Below are positions 1-11,226 of a stretch of 64,000 nucleotides of DNA, piece after piece (position 1 is the first letter of the stretch; each line of letters starts with the position of its first letter). The position numbers and the translations under genes were made by a program. Source of the DNA: an uncultured Rhizobiaceae group bacterium (GTDB taxonomy: Bacteria; Pseudomonadota; Alphaproteobacteria; Rhizobiales; Rhizobiaceae). The DNA is taken from positions 112,375-176,374 of the forward strand of contig CALGMR010000005.1 in assembly GCA_937958815.1 (NCBI GenBank). Reading direction: 5' to 3'. The notes under the pieces were generated by a model. It was not told the DNA's origin, did not search any database, and worked only from the letters and a program-made list of their open reading frames with translations.

Positions 1-598
1 GCACGATAACGCGATCATTGCCCTGACGCTGAATGATAGGTTCCGTTGTTCCCAGTTCATCCACACGACGGCGAATAACTTCAATGGACTGAGTGACAGC
101 CGAACGAAGGCGCTCGGCAATCCCCTCGTCAGTCAAAGTATATTCCAAGACTGTTGGCGATGGTTGCGTTTCTTCAACTTCAACAATGCCCAATCCACCC
201 AGAATGGAGTCAGATGCCACATAAGGTTCCATCAGCGAACGCAAACGGTTCTGGGCACCCGCAGCGTCTTCTGCCTTCAACAGGCGAAGCGTGACCTTGT
301 TGTCCTGACCGCGAATGCCGCCATATCCAAGTGGGCCTTGATCGCGGTCACGCATCAAAGAACGCACATCATCGACCAATGTGGCCAGACGTTCTTTCTT
401 GATGTCTTCCTCTTCGATTTTAACCTGAAGGTGCACACCGCCCTGCAAATCCAAACCCAAAGAGATCTGCTTTTTTGGCATCCAGTCTGGCAGTGCATCC
501 AATGTGGATTGCGAAAACAGATTTGGCGCTGCCAAAAAGAAGCCGAACAAAACGACAAACAGAATTCCAATCATTTTCGATGTGGAGAAGTGCAACAT
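1..598 (-). CDS. secD: Protein translocase subunit SecD (partial, N-terminal part)
   Basis: SecD is the membrane partner of SecYEG that, with SecF, uses the proton motive force to complete export of preproteins. The window shows only the first 199 or so codons; the rest lies beyond base 1. The protein opens with one membrane segment at about residues 9-28, followed by the SecD signature LGLDLQGGVHL and then the start of the large periplasmic P1 region, ending near VIRRRVDELG. The ATG at 598 follows a purine-rich AGAAAG. It lies 47 bases downstream of yajC on the same strand, the usual yajC-secD(-secF) order, so the two are probably co-transcribed. Identity is certain; the boundary at base 1 is the window edge, not a truncation. 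Confidence 0.96.
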   Translation of the reverse strand, partial: MLHFSTSKMIGILFVVLFGFFLAAPNLFSQSTLDALPDWMPKKQISLGLDLQGGVHLQVKIEEEDIKKERLATLVDDVRSLMRDRDQGPLGYGGIRGQDNKVTLRLLKAEDAAGAQNRLRSLMEPYVASDSILGGLGIVEVEETQPSPTVLEYTLTDEGIAERLRSAVTQSIEVIRRRVDELGTTEPIIQRQGNDRVIV

Positions 599-645
599 TG
601 GTTAGGCTTTCTGTTTGCTTGTTCTTTGAGGTTCTTTGATTTTGC

Positions 646-1005
646 TTACTTCGACTTTTTTGCAGGCTTTTCAGCTTTCTCAACTTTGGCTGGTTCGCCC
701 TTAACGCGAACATCTGCCAACATCGAGCGTAGAATTTTCACTTTCGTGTCAGGTGCAATTTGCACTTCCACTTCATTTTCATCGATGACCTTTGTCACTT
801 TGCCGACAATTCCACCGCCAGTAACAACGGTATCGCTGCGGCGAATGTTGCTCAACATGTCTTCGCGCTTTTTTTGTTGTTGGCGTTGGGGGCGAAGAAC
901 CAGAAACCACATGATGCCGCCAACCAGAATGAGCGGAAACAAGAGTTCTACAATGCCGCCACCTGCGCCACCGGCGGACTGTGCATATGCTGGTGTGATA
1001 AACAT
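646..1005 (-). CDS. yajC: Preprotein translocase accessory subunit YajC
   Basis: YajC is a small inner-membrane protein that associates with SecDF and SecYEG. The 119-residue product has a short N-terminus (MFITPAYAQ), a Gly/Ala-rich stretch, one membrane span at about residues 20-40 and the family core FLVLRPQRQQQK, followed by a beta-rich cytoplasmic domain (VVTGGGIVGKV) and a Lys-rich tail. The reading frame stays open upstream to about 1332, but the ATG at 1005 is preferred: it gives the family length and follows GAGG at a normal distance. It is transcribed away from the DUF815 ATPase gene, so the 188 bases between them should hold divergent promoters. Confidence 0.95.
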   Translation of the reverse strand: MFITPAYAQSAGGAGGGIVELLFPLILVGGIMWFLVLRPQRQQQKKREDMLSNIRRSDTVVTGGGIVGKVTKVIDENEVEVQIAPDTKVKILRSMLADVRVKGEPAKVEKAEKPAKKSK

Positions 1006-1193
1006 GGGATACCTCGAAATTTTGGTGCTGCAACGCCTTTGGTTGAAGCCAGCTAAAGTGTTCGCTGGAATATAGTGTTTGGCTCTGGCAATGCAACACA
1101 ATGCCGCCATTTCAACGCCTTTGTTGGCGTTTCTTTTCAAAATGTTCGACCCGTGATACGGCCAACACACGACGACGCACGGAGACTGATGAA

Positions 1194-2081
1194 ATGACGG
1201 GCCAATCAAACGACTCACTTGTTCAATTGAACACCAAAATGGATGCTTTGCTGGCATTGGTTGAACGTGCAGTTCCTGAAATTCCAATGGTGTCTGACCT
1301 GACCGCGGCAGATGCTTTTGTTTGGAGTACACAGAAGAACTGGTTGCAGCCGGTGAAGAAGGTCAATCGCGTTGAAATGGTGCTTTTGCAAGGCATCGAT
1401 CGGGTCCGCGATATCTTGATCGACAACACCGAACGTTTTGCAAAAGGACTGCCCGCCAACAATGCGCTGCTTTGGGGCGCGCGGGGCATGGGAAAATCGT
1501 CTCTCGTGAAAGCGGCTCACGCCACAATTATCGGTGACGCAAAGCCAGGCGAAGCATCTTTAAAGCTGGTTGAGATTCACCGTGAAGATATCGACAGTCT
1601 GCCGGAATTGCTGACCCACATTCGCGATACAGATTATCGTTTCATTTTGTTCTGCGATGATTTGTCTTTCGATCACGATGACACAAGCTACAAAGCGCTC
1701 AAAGCTGCTCTTGATGGTGGTGTCGAGGGCCGCCCAGAAAACTGCGTGTTTTATGCCACGTCCAATCGCCGACACCTCATGCCTCGGGATATGATTGAAA
1801 ACGAACGCTCAACTTCAATTTCTCCCAGTGAAGCTGTGGAAGAAAAGGTCTCTCTTTCTGATCGGTTTGGACTGTGGCTCGGGTTTCACAAATGCACGCA
1901 GGATGAATATCTTGCGATGATTGACGGTTATATCGCTCATTTCAAACTCGGTGTGGAGTTGGAAGATGTCCGAGCAGATGCATTGGAATGGTCTACCACG
2001 CGGGGAAGTCGTTCTGGGCGCGTGGCTTGGCAATTCGTAACTGAGCTGGCCGGACAGTTGAACAAACCTCTTAACGATTAA
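1194..2081 (+). CDS. DUF815 family AAA-type ATPase
   Basis: This 295-residue protein matches the DUF815 family of P-loop ATPases, widespread in alphaproteobacteria and without an agreed function. A Walker A motif GARGMGKS lies at residues 95-102, a Walker B-like FILFCDDLSFD near 150, and the polar run YATSNRRH near 190 resembles sensor 1 of AAA proteins. The family hallmark RFGLWLGFH follows, and the C-terminal RSGRVAWQFV could be a lid or arginine-finger region. ATG 1194 is chosen because GGAGA lies just upstream; the frame runs further back without a ribosome site. It is divergent from yajC. No neighbour reveals a partner, and I do not assign a role beyond ATP-dependent remodelling. Confidence 0.85.
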   Translation: MTGQSNDSLVQLNTKMDALLALVERAVPEIPMVSDLTAADAFVWSTQKNWLQPVKKVNRVEMVLLQGIDRVRDILIDNTERFAKGLPANNALLWGARGMGKSSLVKAAHATIIGDAKPGEASLKLVEIHREDIDSLPELLTHIRDTDYRFILFCDDLSFDHDDTSYKALKAALDGGVEGRPENCVFYATSNRRHLMPRDMIENERSTSISPSEAVEEKVSLSDRFGLWLGFHKCTQDEYLAMIDGYIAHFKLGVELEDVRADALEWSTTRGSRSGRVAWQFVTELAGQLNKPLND

Positions 2082-2182
2082 CCTGAATCTGCGTCTCTTT
2101 GCCTGTTAACTACTATTTGGTTCAATTTTGATAGATGTTTGTACAGGCGGGCGGAGCCAACAGTCTTTGAGAGGCGGTGCAG

Positions 2183-2455
2183 ATGAAACAGAAACAATCG
2201 AAATCTAGCGAAGTTGTAGCGAAAGCCATTGTTTTCGTTGTTGGAATTATCTTGGCCAGTATTGGCACAATTGCAGGCTATTACGGTCTGCAACTGGCAA
2301 ACTCGACCGTTTATATGGAATATAAATGGCTTTGGGTCACCCTTTTGGCAGCCCTGTGTTTCTTTATGTTGCGCGGTGCGTGGCACACGGCTTTTTACAA
2401 GCCAGAATCCGCAGAAGAAAAGTTCTCGATTGGCGGTTCCAACCGAGGCTTTTAA
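2183..2455 (+). CDS. Small two-span membrane protein, unknown
   Basis: A 90-residue protein of unknown function. A short Lys/Ser-rich cytoplasmic start is followed by two hydrophobic segments, roughly residues 13-35 (rich in Val/Ile/Gly) and 47-65 (WVTLLAALCFFML), then a hydrophilic tail ending EKFSIGGSNRGF. The ATG at 2183 has GAGG nine bases upstream; an in-frame GTG lies two codons earlier. It follows the DUF815 gene after about 100 bases on the same strand and converges on pyrG with a 14-base gap. I do not recognise the family. The good ribosome site and coherent topology argue that it is real. Confidence 0.6.
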   Translation: MKQKQSKSSEVVAKAIVFVVGIILASIGTIAGYYGLQLANSTVYMEYKWLWVTLLAALCFFMLRGAWHTAFYKPESAEEKFSIGGSNRGF

Positions 2456-2469
2456 TTCTACACTTTCGT

Positions 2470-4116
<1,647 letters not shown>

Positions 4117-4120
4117 TTAA

Positions 4121-4205
4121 CGCCAAATATCAATTTCACAAACCAAAATTTTCAAAACTGCAGTTTATGCACACGGATATTTTGGAAATCCGTCAATATT
4201 TGGCG
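4121..4205. repeat. 10-bp perfect inverted repeat in the pyrG leader
   Basis: CGCCAAATAT at 4121-4130 is mirrored exactly by ATATTTGGCG at 4196-4205, with 65 bases between. The pair brackets nearly the whole secG-pyrG intergenic space. In a transcript reading into pyrG the arms could pair and bring the secG stop close to the pyrG start. It could equally be two DNA half-sites. The function is unknown. Confidence 0.5.
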
Positions 4206-4213
4206 AACAGGCT

Positions 4214-4615
4214 TTACTCAGAAGTTGGAACGCTGGTTGTTGGAGCTATTGGCTGACCTTCTCTTTCGAGATCTTCCAGCAAATTGCCGGCAGATGGTGC
4301 AGCAGTGCCAGCATCTGTACCCTCACCCGTTGGAACGCCATTTTGGTTGCCCAACTGCTCAATCACGTTTCCTGTGCGGCTTTCGCCCTGAGAGATTACA
4401 CCAAGAGCAATCGACGTCGCAAAAAAGCCTGCGGCAAGGATTGTCGTTGTTTTTGTCAAAGCGTTTGCGGCGCCTCTGGCGGACATAAAGCCACCGCCAC
4501 CACCGCCGCCGCCACCACCAATACCCAAGGCACCGCCCTCAGAGCGTTGCAACAAAATGAGCACGATCAGTGCAAGTACCAACATAAGGTGGATGACGAT
4601 CAAAACGGTGGTCAT
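4214..4615 (-). CDS. secG: Preprotein translocase subunit SecG
   Basis: SecG is the small non-essential subunit of the SecYEG channel. The 133-residue protein has two membrane segments, residues about 3-22 (VLIVIHLMLVLALIVLILLQ) and 56-76, flanking the conserved cytoplasmic loop, with the family motif LLQRSEGGALG. The loop carries ten consecutive glycines encoded by mixed GGT/GGC codons. After the second span comes a variable tail of about 55 residues rich in Gly, Thr and Ala, as is usual in alphaproteobacteria. It sits between tpiA and pyrG on the same strand; the 132-base gap from tpiA may contain its own promoter, though I see no strong one. Confidence 0.95.
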   Translation of the reverse strand: MTTVLIVIHLMLVLALIVLILLQRSEGGALGIGGGGGGGGGGFMSARGAANALTKTTTILAAGFFATSIALGVISQGESRTGNVIEQLGNQNGVPTGEGTDAGTAAPSAGNLLEDLEREGQPIAPTTSVPTSE

Positions 4616-4747
4616 AGAAAAGTTCCTGATAATTCCATGAACAAAACAAATGTTCCGGAAACTGGTTTGGCGTGTCCTAACTCATACACAAATTTTTGCC
4701 AAGAGTGCGAACAGCAGAGCAGTCAAATTCGTTTGTTTGAGGTTCAG

Positions 4748-5512
4748 TCAAACTTTGCGGTAGACTTCGCATATGGAGAGCAGATCTTCTGCTTTCAAGC
4801 TTGCGCCACCCACCAATGCACCATCCACATTGTTGATCATCAATAACTCTGCCGCATTGGAGGGTTTTACAGAGCCACCATAGAGGAGTCTCATGCGCTC
4901 GCCTGGGCCTTGCAAACGCTCGACAAGTTCGTTGCGTAGAAAGGCATGGATTGCCTCGATGTCTTCAGGGCTCGGGGTTTTTCCAGTGCCGATGGCCCAA
5001 ACGGGTTCGTAAGCAATAATTGTGTTCTGATCGGTCGCGCCTTCAGGCACAGAAGCTTGCAATTGTGCGCTCAATACAGCTTCCGCCTGCCCTGCATCAT
5101 ACTGAGCTTCGGTTTCACCAATGCAGATGATTGCAGTTAAACCTGCTCTCCAACACGCTTGCGCTTTGCTGCGAACATCAGAATCACTTTCATTGTGATC
5201 GGTGCGACGTTCTGAATGGCCCACGATGCAATATTCGGCGAGGCAATCGGCTATCATTTCGGCAGATACATCACCTGTGTGCGCGCCAGACGCGTTTGCA
5301 TGGCAATCTTGCGCCCCAACATGTAAGCCAGTGTCCTCGGCCAAAGCTGTTGCAACATATAACAACGTTGCGGGTGGGCAAACGACCATGTCCAGTTTTT
5401 GTGACAGTTCCGCGTCCGCTCCTTTGGACATCAGGGCCAGTTGATCCAATTGATCGCGCTGGCCATTCATTTTCCAGTTGCCTGCAACAAGTGGTTTGAT
5501 ATCGGGCGTCAT
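4748..5512 (-). CDS. tpiA: Triosephosphate isomerase
   Basis: TpiA interconverts glyceraldehyde 3-phosphate and dihydroxyacetone phosphate in glycolysis and gluconeogenesis. The 254-residue protein carries all the catalytic residues: Asn12 and Lys14 in GNWKMNG, the electrophilic His99 in IVGHSERR, and the general base Glu169 in [14 protein letters not shown], the start of the mobile loop. The phosphate-binding [10 protein letters not shown] follows near the C-terminus. ATG 5512 matches the family start; the frame continues upstream without homology. It is transcribed divergently from ppiD across 160 bases and leads the tpiA-secG-pyrG series. Confidence 0.97.
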   Translation of the reverse strand: MTPDIKPLVAGNWKMNGQRDQLDQLALMSKGADAELSQKLDMVVCPPATLLYVATALAEDTGLHVGAQDCHANASGAHTGDVSAEMIADCLAEYCIVGHSERRTDHNESDSDVRSKAQACWRAGLTAIICIGETEAQYDAGQAEAVLSAQLQASVPEGATDQNTIIAYEPVWAIGTGKTPSPEDIEAIHAFLRNELVERLQGPGERMRLLYGGSVKPSNAAELLMINNVDGALVGGASLKAEDLLSICEVYRKV

Positions 5513-5596
5513 GGGACATTTTTCCAAGAATATATTGTCTGGACGGTGACTAAGCTGCCCGGACTTTAAAATCAACGTTACTCGTGGCAAATGCGC

Positions 5597-5625
5597 TTGC
5601 TGCAAGCGATGCGCATCTTTATGTT
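5597..5625 (+). promoter_or_regulatory. Candidate promoter for ppiD
   Basis: TTGCTG at 5597-5602 and TATGTT at 5620-5625 are separated by 17 bases and lie 48 bases ahead of the ppiD ATG. The -35 element sits within a short inverted repeat, CGCTTG-CTG-CAAGCG. The match to a sigma-70 promoter is moderate and untested. Confidence 0.3.
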
Positions 5626-5672
5626 GCAGCAACGAACACCGATACGATTTTCAGTTCCACGGGACATTATCC

Positions 5673-7565
5673 ATGCTTTCACTTCTTCGCACCTTTATCA
5701 AAGGTTGGACTGCTAAGATTCTCTTTTTGCTTCTGGTTGGCAGTTTTGCGCTTTGGGGCACGGCAGATCAGGCCGGGCATGGCGGTGCCGGTGGTTATAC
5801 GGTTGCAGAAGTCGGTAAAACCAAAGTTTCACCATCTGAATTCATCGCGACTTACAATCAAAGTCTGAACACGATGCAACAACGTTTTGGTCGTCGCTTC
5901 AATCAAACGGAAGCACAAGCCTTCGGAGTTCCCGCCCAAGCTTTGGGTACGGTTGTATCATTTGCCACACTTGATGAGTTCGCCCGTGTGAATTCAATGT
6001 CGCTTTCAGAATCAATGCTGGCGCGAATGATTGCAGACAATGAAGCATTTCAAGACAGTGCTGGCGCATTCAGTCAGACGCGGTTTGTCGCTGCCCTGCG
6101 CAATGCCAGAATGCGGGAAGCAGATTTCATCAATTTGCAGAATTCAACGGCAGTCCGCTCTCAGATTTCGCAGGCCGTGGCGACTGGCAATATTGTGCCA
6201 GAAGTTTTCAAGAATGGGATGGGCCAGTTTTTGAATGAGGAGCGTAAGTTTTCCTATCTGCGCATTACACCCAAACAAGCTGGCACGCCCGCTGCCCCAA
6301 CCGACGAACAGTTGAAAAAACAATTCGAAGACAACAAAGCGAGTTATGCTGCGCCCGAATATCGCAAACTCAACATTCTTGCACTTGAGCCGAAAGACTT
6401 GGCAGATGAAAGCAAGATTTCAGATGAAGACGTTGCAGCAGACTACGAAGCGCGCAAACAGACCTACGTGACGCCCGAAAGACGCCGTGTTCAACAAGTG
6501 GTTTTCAAAGACAGTGCGGCCGCTGAAGCTGCTAAAAAATCCATGTCGGAAGGCGCTACCTTTGAAACCATTCTAGAAGAGAATGGCACCAAACTTTCTG
6601 ACGCCGATCTCGGATTTTTACTCAAAGCAAATGTTCCTGAGGCTCTGCGCGATATCGTGTTTGGCTTAGAACTCAACACTGTAAGCGATGTAATAGATGG
6701 ACCATTTGGCGCAACCCTTGCCCGTGTCACCGAAATTGAAGAATCAAAAACAACGCCATTGGAAGATGTGAAAGCGGAAATCAGACGCGAGCTTGCATTT
6801 CGAAAAGCGGCAGAAGATCTCAATGGCGTGCAAGAGCAAATTGAAGATATGCGTGCTGGTGGCACGTCACTGACCGAGATCGCGTCTAAGCTGAAACTGA
6901 AGTCGCGCACAATTGACGCAATTGATGCACGAGGTCGCACAGACAAAGATGAGCTCATCAATGATATTCCAGAGAGTTCAAGCGTATTGCGTCAAGCCTT
7001 TCAAACGGAAGTTGGTGCGCAAGCAAGCCCTCTGGACATCGGTCAAACTGGATTGGTTTGGTATGAAGTACTATCCATCGAACCTGCCCGCGACCGAACT
7101 TTCGATGAAGTCAAAGACCGCGTCACCAAAGACTGGACTGTTGCCGAACAGCAAAGACTGCTGACTGCAAAAGCCGAAGAAATTCAGGAAAAGGTCAACA
7201 GCGGTCAAAAACTTGGTGCCCTGGCTCTGGAAATGGATACGTTGGAAGAAACAACTGGCTTCACCAAGCGCAGTGCTGAGTTTCCAGAATTTAAGAGAAC
7301 ATCTGTGCAAGCTGGTTTTGAGGTTAAATTGAACACCTCAACAACGGCTCCCGTTGCCGGAAAAGAAGAGTATCTGGTCATTGTTCCAACCGAAAGCAAA
7401 GGCACAAGTTCAGCAGAAGTCAAAATCACAGATGAGCAAGTGCAAGTGGCCAATGGCGGTGCGGGCGATGATATGCTCAATCAGTTGATCAACAATTTGC
7501 GCAATCGGTTTGAAGTGACGCAAAACCCTGCTGTCGCCTCACAGCTCATCCAACAATACAACTAG
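5673..7565 (+). CDS. ppiD: PpiD/SurA-type periplasmic peptidyl-prolyl isomerase
   Basis: A membrane-anchored periplasmic folding factor that helps newly exported outer-membrane and periplasmic proteins. The 630-residue protein begins with [15 protein letters not shown], a single membrane anchor (about residues 15-29), and then a SurA-like helical N-terminal chaperone domain. A parvulin-like segment spans roughly residues 265-360 (from [13 protein letters not shown] to GATLARVTE), followed by a second Glu/Lys-rich helical region. The length and layout match PpiD of rhizobia. It heads a plus-strand cluster: trpD begins 15 bases after its stop, so read-through is likely. Whether the parvulin domain is catalytically active cannot be judged by eye; E. 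coli PpiD has little isomerase activity. Confidence 0.9.
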   Translation: MLSLLRTFIKGWTAKILFLLLVGSFALWGTADQAGHGGAGGYTVAEVGKTKVSPSEFIATYNQSLNTMQQRFGRRFNQTEAQAFGVPAQALGTVVSFATLDEFARVNSMSLSESMLARMIADNEAFQDSAGAFSQTRFVAALRNARMREADFINLQNSTAVRSQISQAVATGNIVPEVFKNGMGQFLNEERKFSYLRITPKQAGTPAAPTDEQLKKQFEDNKASYAAPEYRKLNILALEPKDLADESKISDEDVAADYEARKQTYVTPERRRVQQVVFKDSAAAEAAKKSMSEGATFETILEENGTKLSDADLGFLLKANVPEALRDIVFGLELNTVSDVIDGPFGATLARVTEIEESKTTPLEDVKAEIRRELAFRKAAEDLNGVQEQIEDMRAGGTSLTEIASKLKLKSRTIDAIDARGRTDKDELINDIPESSSVLRQAFQTEVGAQASPLDIGQTGLVWYEVLSIEPARDRTFDEVKDRVTKDWTVAEQQRLLTAKAEEIQEKVNSGQKLGALALEMDTLEETTGFTKRSAEFPEFKRTSVQAGFEVKLNTSTTAPVAGKEEYLVIVPTESKGTSSAEVKITDEQVQVANGGAGDDMLNQLINNLRNRFEVTQNPAVASQLIQQYN

Positions 7566-7579
7566 AATTCGAGACCGTT

Positions 7580-8599
7580 GTGGCTGACTTTAAGGAGCTG
7601 ATTGGTATTGTCGCAAACGGCGAACCATTAAACCGTTTGCAGGCAGAAAAAGCCTTTGAAATCATGATGTCAGGAAATGCCACGCCAAGTCAGATTGGCG
7701 GCTTTTTGATGGCGCTTCGCATTCGTGGTGAGACCGTTGACGAACTCACAGGCGCGGTGTCTGTTATGCGTTCAAAAATGCTGACGGTTGATGCGCCCTC
7801 TGGCGCTATCGATATTGTTGGCACCGGTGGAACACAAACCGGAACTTACAGCATTTCCACATGTTCGGCCTTTGTGATGGCGGGCGCTGGCCTTAAAGTT
7901 GCAAAACACGGCAACCGCGCGCTCTCTTCAAAGACGGGTACTGCGGACACTTTGGAAAGCCTTGGGCTCAATCTTGAAAACGATGTTGCAGGCATTGAGC
8001 GCTGTATAGATCAAGCTGGTCTTGGTTTCATGTTTGCGCCTATGCATCATTCTGCCATGCGGTTTGTTGGGCCGAGCCGCGTTGAACTTGGCACGCGAAC
8101 CATATTCAATTTGCTTGGTCCATTGTCCAATCCTGCAGGTGTCACCCGTCAGGTTACAGGTGCTTTTTCGCCTGATTGGTTGTTGCCCATGGCACATGTG
8201 CTTAAAAACCTTGGGTCTGAACATGTTTGGTTGACCCATGGTGACGGGATGGATGAAATCACAGCCACGGGCACAACCAAAGTTGTTGAATTGAAAGACG
8301 GAGACATCCGCGAGTTCGAGATCAACCCTGAAGATGCAGGCGTCGTAAAACATCCTGTTGAAGCCTTAAAAGGAGGCGATGCAGCTTATAATGCTGCTGC
8401 ATTGCGCGGAGTTCTTGATGGCGAAAATAATGCTTATCGCGATATGGTTTTAATGAATGCAGGCGCTGGAATGTTGGTGGGCGGATTGGTTTCAAACCTT
8501 AAAGATGGGGCTGCACTGGCCGCAGAAAGCATTGACAGTGGCAAAGCCAAAGAGGTTCTGAAAAACCTTGTTGCCGTTTCAAATGGACAATTACTGTGA
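7580..8599 (+). CDS. trpD: Anthranilate phosphoribosyltransferase
   Basis: TrpD transfers the phosphoribosyl group of PRPP to anthranilate, the second committed step of tryptophan synthesis. The 339-residue protein shows the PRPP-binding glycine loop at residues 81-85, [18 protein letters not shown], and the metal-binding Asp-Glu in DGMDEIT. The glycine loop reads GTGGT, whereas nearly all TrpD proteins I know have GTGGD, so an Asp near the magnesium-PRPP site is replaced by Thr. The start is GTG at 7580, 15 bases after the ppiD stop. Its stop overlaps the trpC start (GTGA, 4 bases), indicating translational coupling. trpE/trpG are not in this window. Confidence 0.96.
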   Translation: MADFKELIGIVANGEPLNRLQAEKAFEIMMSGNATPSQIGGFLMALRIRGETVDELTGAVSVMRSKMLTVDAPSGAIDIVGTGGTQTGTYSISTCSAFVMAGAGLKVAKHGNRALSSKTGTADTLESLGLNLENDVAGIERCIDQAGLGFMFAPMHHSAMRFVGPSRVELGTRTIFNLLGPLSNPAGVTRQVTGAFSPDWLLPMAHVLKNLGSEHVWLTHGDGMDEITATGTTKVVELKDGDIREFEINPEDAGVVKHPVEALKGGDAAYNAAALRGVLDGENNAYRDMVLMNAGAGMLVGGLVSNLKDGAALAAESIDSGKAKEVLKNLVAVSNGQLL

Positions 8600-9405
8600 G
8601 CGATATTCTGGAAAAAATTGGCGCTTACAAACGTGAGGAAATCGCTGCAGCAAAAGCAAGCGTGTCTCTGGCCGACTTGAAAGCCAAGTGTCTGGATGTT
8701 TCACAGCCACGTGGCTTTGCGACGGCACTGCAAAACAAACTGAATGACGGTGACTATGCGCTGATTGCAGAGATCAAAAAAGCGAGCCCATCCAAGGGGC
8801 TCATTCGTGAAGACTTCGATCCCCCTGCACTGGCGAAAGCCTATGAAAAAGGCGGCGCGGCGTGTTTGTCAGTTTTGACCGACGCGCCTTCTTTTCAGGG
8901 AGCTCCAGAATTTCTGACCAATGCGCGCAACGAAGTGTCGCTTCCCTGTCTGCGCAAAGATTTCATGTACGACACCTACCAAGTTCACGAAGCCCGCGCT
9001 TGGGGTGCTGACTGCATCTTGATTATTCTTGCGGCCCTTAATGATGACACCGCAAAGCGTTTGGAAGATGAAGCGTTTTTACTTGGTATGGATGTGTTGC
9101 TTGAAGTTCATAACGAGGAAGAGTTGCATCGTGCATTGAGGTTGAAATCCCCTCTGCTCGGCATCAACAATCGCAATTTGAAAACCTTTGATGTTTCGCT
9201 CACCACAACTGAAATGCTCGCACCAATGATTCCCGATGACCGTATCATCGTTGGCGAATCTGGTTTGTTCACACCTGCGGATTTGAGCCGCATGTCAGAG
9301 ATCGATGTGAACACGTTTTTGATTGGTGAAAGTTTGATGCGCCAACAGAATGTGGAAGTGGCAACTTCTACGCTTTTGACCAAGCCTGAGCCAGTGGCTT
9401 CATAG
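8596..9405 (+). CDS. trpC: Indole-3-glycerol phosphate synthase
   Basis: TrpC closes the indole ring from carboxyphenylaminodeoxyribulose phosphate. The 269-residue TIM-barrel protein shows the signature [20 protein letters not shown] with the catalytic Lys, then [25 protein letters not shown] and GESGL, the phosphate-binding end. It is a stand-alone enzyme, not fused to TrpF. The GTG start at 8596 overlaps the trpD stop by 4 bases. moaC follows 2 bases after its stop, so tryptophan and molybdenum cofactor genes share one transcript, an arrangement common in rhizobia. Confidence 0.97.
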   Translation: MSDILEKIGAYKREEIAAAKASVSLADLKAKCLDVSQPRGFATALQNKLNDGDYALIAEIKKASPSKGLIREDFDPPALAKAYEKGGAACLSVLTDAPSFQGAPEFLTNARNEVSLPCLRKDFMYDTYQVHEARAWGADCILIILAALNDDTAKRLEDEAFLLGMDVLLEVHNEEELHRALRLKSPLLGINNRNLKTFDVSLTTTEMLAPMIPDDRIIVGESGLFTPADLSRMSEIDVNTFLIGESLMRQQNVEVATSTLLTKPEPVAS

Positions 9406-9407
9406 TC

Positions 9408-9896
9408 ATGAGCAAGAAACTCACTCATATAGATGCATCGGGTGCTGCTCATATGGTGGATGTCGCGGGAAAGGCATTGACGGAGCGCGTGGCTGTGGCC
9501 GAAAGCTCCGTTTCCATGAAACCTGAAACGCTTGAATTGATCGTATCAGGAAATTCCAAAAAAGGTGATGTTCTGGCAACGGCCCGCATTGCTGGCATTA
9601 TGGCTGCGAAAAAGACCCACGATTTGATCCCATTGTGTCATCCGCTGGCTCTGACCAAAGTGAGTGTCGATATCACGCCCGATGAACAACTGCCCGGCCT
9701 TCGCATCGAAACCTTGGCAAAAGTTGTTGGCAATACGGGTGTTGAAATGGAAGCGCTCACTGCAGCTTCGGTTGCCGCTTTGACAATCTACGATATGGCG
9801 AAGGCGGTTGACCGTGGCATGTCTATTGGGCCGACAAGATTGACGCAAAAGTCTGGCGGTAAGTCTGGCGATTGGTCTGCTGACGGTGAAGCATGA
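9408..9896 (+). CDS. moaC: Cyclic pyranopterin monophosphate synthase MoaC
   Basis: MoaC, acting after the radical-SAM enzyme MoaA, forms cyclic pyranopterin monophosphate, the first stable intermediate of molybdenum cofactor synthesis. The 162-residue protein contains [14 protein letters not shown] at the start, [28 protein letters not shown] and the active-site segment of residues about 130-150 ([14 protein letters not shown], followed by KSGGKSGDW). ATG 9408 lies 2 bases after the trpC stop. Its last codons overlap the moeA start (ATGA, 4 bases). moaA is not present in the window. Confidence 0.97.
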   Translation: MSKKLTHIDASGAAHMVDVAGKALTERVAVAESSVSMKPETLELIVSGNSKKGDVLATARIAGIMAAKKTHDLIPLCHPLALTKVSVDITPDEQLPGLRIETLAKVVGNTGVEMEALTAASVAALTIYDMAKAVDRGMSIGPTRLTQKSGGKSGDWSADGEA

Positions 9897-11107
9897 GCGG
9901 CCTTCTCACGGTTGATGAGGCTTTAGCGCGTATACTGTCCCGCGCAGATCTCATGCCGGTTGAAACGGTTTCCCTGAAAGACGCCGTTGGTCGCGTGCTC
10001 GCGGAAGACTTGGTTGCCAAACGAACACAACCTCCGTTTTCAGCTTCTGCTATGGACGGCTATGCCGTGCGTGCAGCAGACATTGCTCAAGCGCCCGTAA
10101 AATTGAAACTGATTGGTGAATCAGCCGCAGGGCATGGGTTTCGAGGCACTTTATCTGCTGGAGAGACTGTTCGCATTTTTACAGGTGCCCCCTTGCCTGA
10201 AGGTGCCGACACGATTGCAATACAGGAAAATGCCACGGCTGAAGATACTGGAAGAGCTGTCACAGTTGAACAGGCCGAACCCGAGGGGCGTTTTGTCCGT
10301 CCTGCCGGATTGGATTTTAGTGAAGGTGACATCGGTCTCAAAGTCTCTTCGCACATTTCGTTTGGCGAAGTCTCTTTAGCGGCCTCGATGAACTACGCCG
10401 ATCTCCCGGTGCGCCAAAAGCCGCAAGTGGCGATTATATCCTCTGGCGACGAACTTGTTCAGCCATGCGATCAACTGTCACAAGACCAAATCATCTCTTC
10501 AAACAGTTATGGTGTTGCAGCCATTGTTGATGCTGCAGGCGGTCAATCCCATGATCTTGGCATTGCGCAAGACACGCTTGAGGCACTGGCAGAAAAAATA
10601 GAACGCGCAAAAGACTGCGATATCGTTGTGACGTTGGGCGGTGCATCGGTGGGTGATCATGATATGGTTCAACAAGCGCTCAAGAATGCTGGTGTTGAAC
10701 TGAATTTCTGGTCTCTTGCCATGAAGCCCGGAAAACCCGTGATGTTTGGCACATTGCAAAAAGGCAAACGAACCCAAATTTATCTCGGTTTGCCCGGCAA
10801 TCCTGTTTCCAGTCTGGTGTGCGCGATCGTCTTCGTGGCGCCACTTATTCAAAAAATGTTGGGGCGCCCTACGGACTTGCCTTTTCAGCAAGCGTTCTTT
10901 GCCTGTGACATGCCGCCGAGCGGCCCAAGGCAGGAATATATGCGCGCTTTCGCAGAAAAGCGTGATGGGCACTATAATGTCACGCCATTTGCCAATCAGG
11001 ACAGCTCTATTCTTTCCAATCTCGTGAAAGCCGATTGCCTTGTTCTGCGCCCCGCAAATGCGGCCGCTGCAGTTGGTGGCGATGCCTGCCAAATCCTGCT
11101 TCTTTGA
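9893..11107 (+). CDS. moeA: Molybdopterin molybdenumtransferase MoeA
   Basis: MoeA inserts molybdate into adenylylated molybdopterin to give active molybdenum cofactor. The 404-residue protein has the expected domain order: N-terminal [27 protein letters not shown], the [14 protein letters not shown] segment, the MoaB/MogA-like central domain with SSGDELV and [30 protein letters not shown], and a C-terminal beta domain. It overlaps moaC by 4 bases and is the last gene of the ppiD-trpDC-moaC-moeA run. lexA follows 119 bases later behind its own SOS-type promoter. I see no intrinsic terminator after it. Confidence 0.97.
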   Translation: MSGLLTVDEALARILSRADLMPVETVSLKDAVGRVLAEDLVAKRTQPPFSASAMDGYAVRAADIAQAPVKLKLIGESAAGHGFRGTLSAGETVRIFTGAPLPEGADTIAIQENATAEDTGRAVTVEQAEPEGRFVRPAGLDFSEGDIGLKVSSHISFGEVSLAASMNYADLPVRQKPQVAIISSGDELVQPCDQLSQDQIISSNSYGVAAIVDAAGGQSHDLGIAQDTLEALAEKIERAKDCDIVVTLGGASVGDHDMVQQALKNAGVELNFWSLAMKPGKPVMFGTLQKGKRTQIYLGLPGNPVSSLVCAIVFVAPLIQKMLGRPTDLPFQQAFFACDMPPSGPRQEYMRAFAEKRDGHYNVTPFANQDSSILSNLVKADCLVLRPANAAAAVGGDACQILLL

Positions 11108-11136
11108 GGAATTTTCAACGAATATAAAGAGAATAC

Positions 11137-11181
11137 TTGCAGAACACATGAAGAACATGTAGTGATGTTCTTGTTTTGTAT
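11137..11181 (+). promoter_or_regulatory. lexA promoter with SOS box
   Basis: GAAC-N7-GAAC at 11142-11156 is the reverse reading of the alphaproteobacterial SOS box GTTC-N7-GTTC. A second, imperfect copy, GTTC-N7-GTAT, lies at 11167-11181. A plausible promoter overlaps: TTGCAG at 11137-11142, a 17-base spacer, then TAGTGA at 11160-11165, placing the perfect box between -35 and -10. LexA bound here would block its own transcription, the classical autoregulatory loop. Confidence 0.8.
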
Positions 11182-11226
11182 CGCTCGACTTGAGCGACTC
11201 GCATTTCGCTTAGGAGGTTGGAATTC

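Noticed and set aside
621..634. Two GTTC elements between yajC and secD that look like a LexA box
   Set aside because: The spacing is 6 bases, not the required 7, and the region is inside a probable operon with no promoter evidence.
164..1075. A 303-codon open frame on the plus strand across secD and yajC
   Set aside because: Antisense to two clearly conserved genes; low-complexity Phe/Thr-rich translation with no recognisable domain.
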